A stretch of DNA of 21,961 nucleotides, taken from Chloroflexota bacterium. GTDB taxonomy: Bacteria; Chloroflexota; Dehalococcoidia; UBA2979. Below are positions 21,342 to 21,961 of this stretch, one piece after another (within the stretch, counting starts at the first letter, position 1; the number at the start of each line of letters is the position of its first letter). Below the pieces are notes generated by a model. It was given only the letters and a program-made list of their open reading frames with translations, did no database searches and was not told the DNA's origin. The translations under genes were made by a program, and so were the position numbers. Location: NCBI GenBank assembly GCA_009391845.1, contig QWJG01000011.1, positions 1-21,961 of the forward strand, written 5' to 3'.

Positions 21342-21701
21342 ATGCCAAGCCCACTGGTGTTCTTCCAGCTCGCCACTCGCGACCCCGCTGCGTCCCGCGC
21401 ATTCCTCGATGAACTGTTCGACTGGCGACCGAGCGAGCCGGACGCACGCGGCTCGATCCCAATCAACGCCGGCGGCCCGGCGGACTTCGATGTCACCGGC
21501 TCCCTGATGCAACTGCGCGACGGCCGGCAGCAGGTCACGCTCTTCTTCCGCGTCGACGATCTCCGTGCCACCGTCGCCCGCGCGGAGGAACTCGGTGGCC
21601 ACGTTGTCATGTCGATCCGCCAGCCGAACCCCCAGGGCGCCCACCTCGCAATCGTCTCAACGCCCGATCGCGAACTGAACGTCGGCATCGTCCAGGCGTA
21701 G
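21342..21701 (+). CDS. VOC (glyoxalase/bleomycin-resistance fold) family protein
   Basis: A 119-residue single-domain vicinal-oxygen-chelate protein. PLVFFQLATRDPAASRAFLDELFDW is the classic first beta-alpha unit, TLFFRVDDLRATVARAEELGGHVVM the start of the second repeat, and HLAIVSTPDRELNVGIVQ the end. Metal-ligand positions are not obviously complete: the N-terminal His/Gln-type ligand may be Q9 and no strong Glu is seen near the end, so enzymatic activity is doubtful. AAGGAG at 21330-21335, 6 nt before the ATG, supports the start and translation from the acetyltransferase mRNA just upstream. Confidence 0.85.
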   Translation: MPSPLVFFQLATRDPAASRAFLDELFDWRPSEPDARGSIPINAGGPADFDVTGSLMQLRDGRQQVTLFFRVDDLRATVARAEELGGHVVMSIRQPNPQGAHLAIVSTPDRELNVGIVQA

Positions 21702-21728
21702 CGCGCCACCACGCACGAAACGCCCACT

Positions 21729-21765
21729 GCGGGGCACCCCGCTAGACCGCCCCCGAAGGGGGTGC
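21729..21765 (+). terminator. Nested GC-rich hairpins between the VOC gene and the tRNA gene
   Basis: GCGGG-GCAC-CCCGC (21729-21742) and CCCCC-GAA-GGGGG (21750-21762) are adjacent hairpins. The alternative pairing of GCACCCC (21734-21740) with GGGGTGC (21759-21765) would exclude the first. They lie 28 nt after the VOC stop and probably end that transcript. There is no T-run apart from CTCTTTCC further on. Confidence 0.45.
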
Positions 21766-21766
21766 C

Positions 21767-21772
21767 TACACT
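21767..21772 (+). promoter_or_regulatory. Candidate -10 of tRNA-Ala
   Basis: TACACT ends 10 nt before the first base of the mature tRNA, giving a 5' leader of about 3-4 nt. TAGACC at 21743-21748, 18 nt upstream, matches four of six -35 positions but overlaps the terminator-like hairpins. It is the same hexamer as before the DinB-like gene. Confidence 0.4.
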
Positions 21773-21782
21773 CTTTCCTCGC

Positions 21783-21858
21783 GGGCCTGTAGCTCAGCTG
21801 GTAGAGCGCCACACTGGCAGTGTGGAGGTCAGGGGTTCGAGCCCCCTCAGGTCCACCA
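21783..21858 (+). tRNA. tRNA-Ala (anticodon GGC)
   Basis: The 76-nt cloverleaf reads fully. The acceptor stem is GGGCCTG with CAGGTCC (one G-U pair). The D arm is GCTC-AGCTGGTA-GAGC. The anticodon stem is CCACA/TGTGG around loop CTGGCAG, giving anticodon GGC at 21813-21815, which reads GCC (Ala). The variable loop is AGGTC, and the T arm AGGGG-TTCGAGC-CCCCT. The discriminator is A, and CCA (21856-21858) is encoded in the DNA. The 103 nt after it hold no gene I can support. Confidence 0.97.
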
Positions 21859-21961
21859 ACTCCACCACATCCCTAGACCGGTGGAACTCGCTGGGATGCA
21901 CCAGCTTCACGCCGCTATTACCCGCAACCAATGCTCGCTCCATCAGTGCCCCAACTGCGGG

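Noticed and set aside
21859..21961. Possible attachment site or start of an integrated element after the tRNA gene
   Set aside because: No repeated tRNA 3' end, integrase or compositional shift can be seen in the 103 bases available. A minus-strand frame is open here, but it continues through the tRNA gene and has no recognisable motif.
1..21961. CRISPR arrays, insertion sequences and rRNA genes
   Set aside because: I looked for regularly spaced direct repeats, transposase motifs with terminal repeats, and rRNA consensus stretches, and saw none.

Overview
The window is GC-rich bacterial chromosome. Coding frames strongly prefer G or C at the third codon position, genes are densely packed, and one tRNA gene is present. 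I see no phage, transposon, CRISPR or plasmid replication genes. A System I cytochrome c maturation cluster next to a heme O synthase, an AMACR-type CoA enzyme, many single-domain acetyltransferases and a GreA with an extra N-terminal domain would fit an aerobic Chloroflexota-like bacterium. This assignment is inference; no 16S or other clear marker is present.

Region 1 (218-8653, + strand) is a cytochrome c maturation operon in the order ccmG, ccmE, ccmF, ccmH, a short ccmI-like gene, an unrecognised secreted and anchored protein, ccmA, ccmB, ccmC, ccmD, then ctaB. From ccmF to ccmD every junction overlaps by 4 nt (ATGA) or 1 nt (TGATG type), so the set is almost certainly one translationally coupled transcript. 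CcmA/B/C/D/E should load and carry heme, CcmG/H should reduce the apocytochrome thiols, CcmF should ligate heme, and CtaB makes heme O, probably for a terminal oxidase. CcmE, CcmH and the unknown protein each show departures from the classical system.

Region 2 (8654-10651): after ctaB comes a 33-codon gene with strong coding bias whose product looks like a RiPP precursor (YERP leader motif, short C-terminal part with two cysteines). It is closed by a perfect palindrome shared with the convergent greA-like gene. That GreA carries about 110 extra N-terminal residues resembling the core-binding domain of tyrosine recombinases. rsmG is divergent from greA.

Region 3 (10668-21701) is a mosaic of mostly single genes: an amidohydrolase, acetyltransferases, a DinB-like protein, a membrane protein, an AMACR/CaiB-family enzyme, an FAD oxidoreductase followed by a DUF6174-like lipoprotein, an SRPBCC protein, a small membrane ORF, an SDR epimerase-like enzyme, a tandem acetyltransferase and a VOC protein. 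Four of these genes have a TACNNT -10 hexamer ending 6-7 nt before the ATG and no Shine-Dalgarno sequence, which points to leaderless transcription.

Region 4 (21729-21858) holds a hairpin, a promoter-like hexamer and tRNA-Ala(GGC). The last 103 bases contain nothing I can assign. No gene-free stretch exceeds 300 bases; the longest are 1-217 and 16093-16351.
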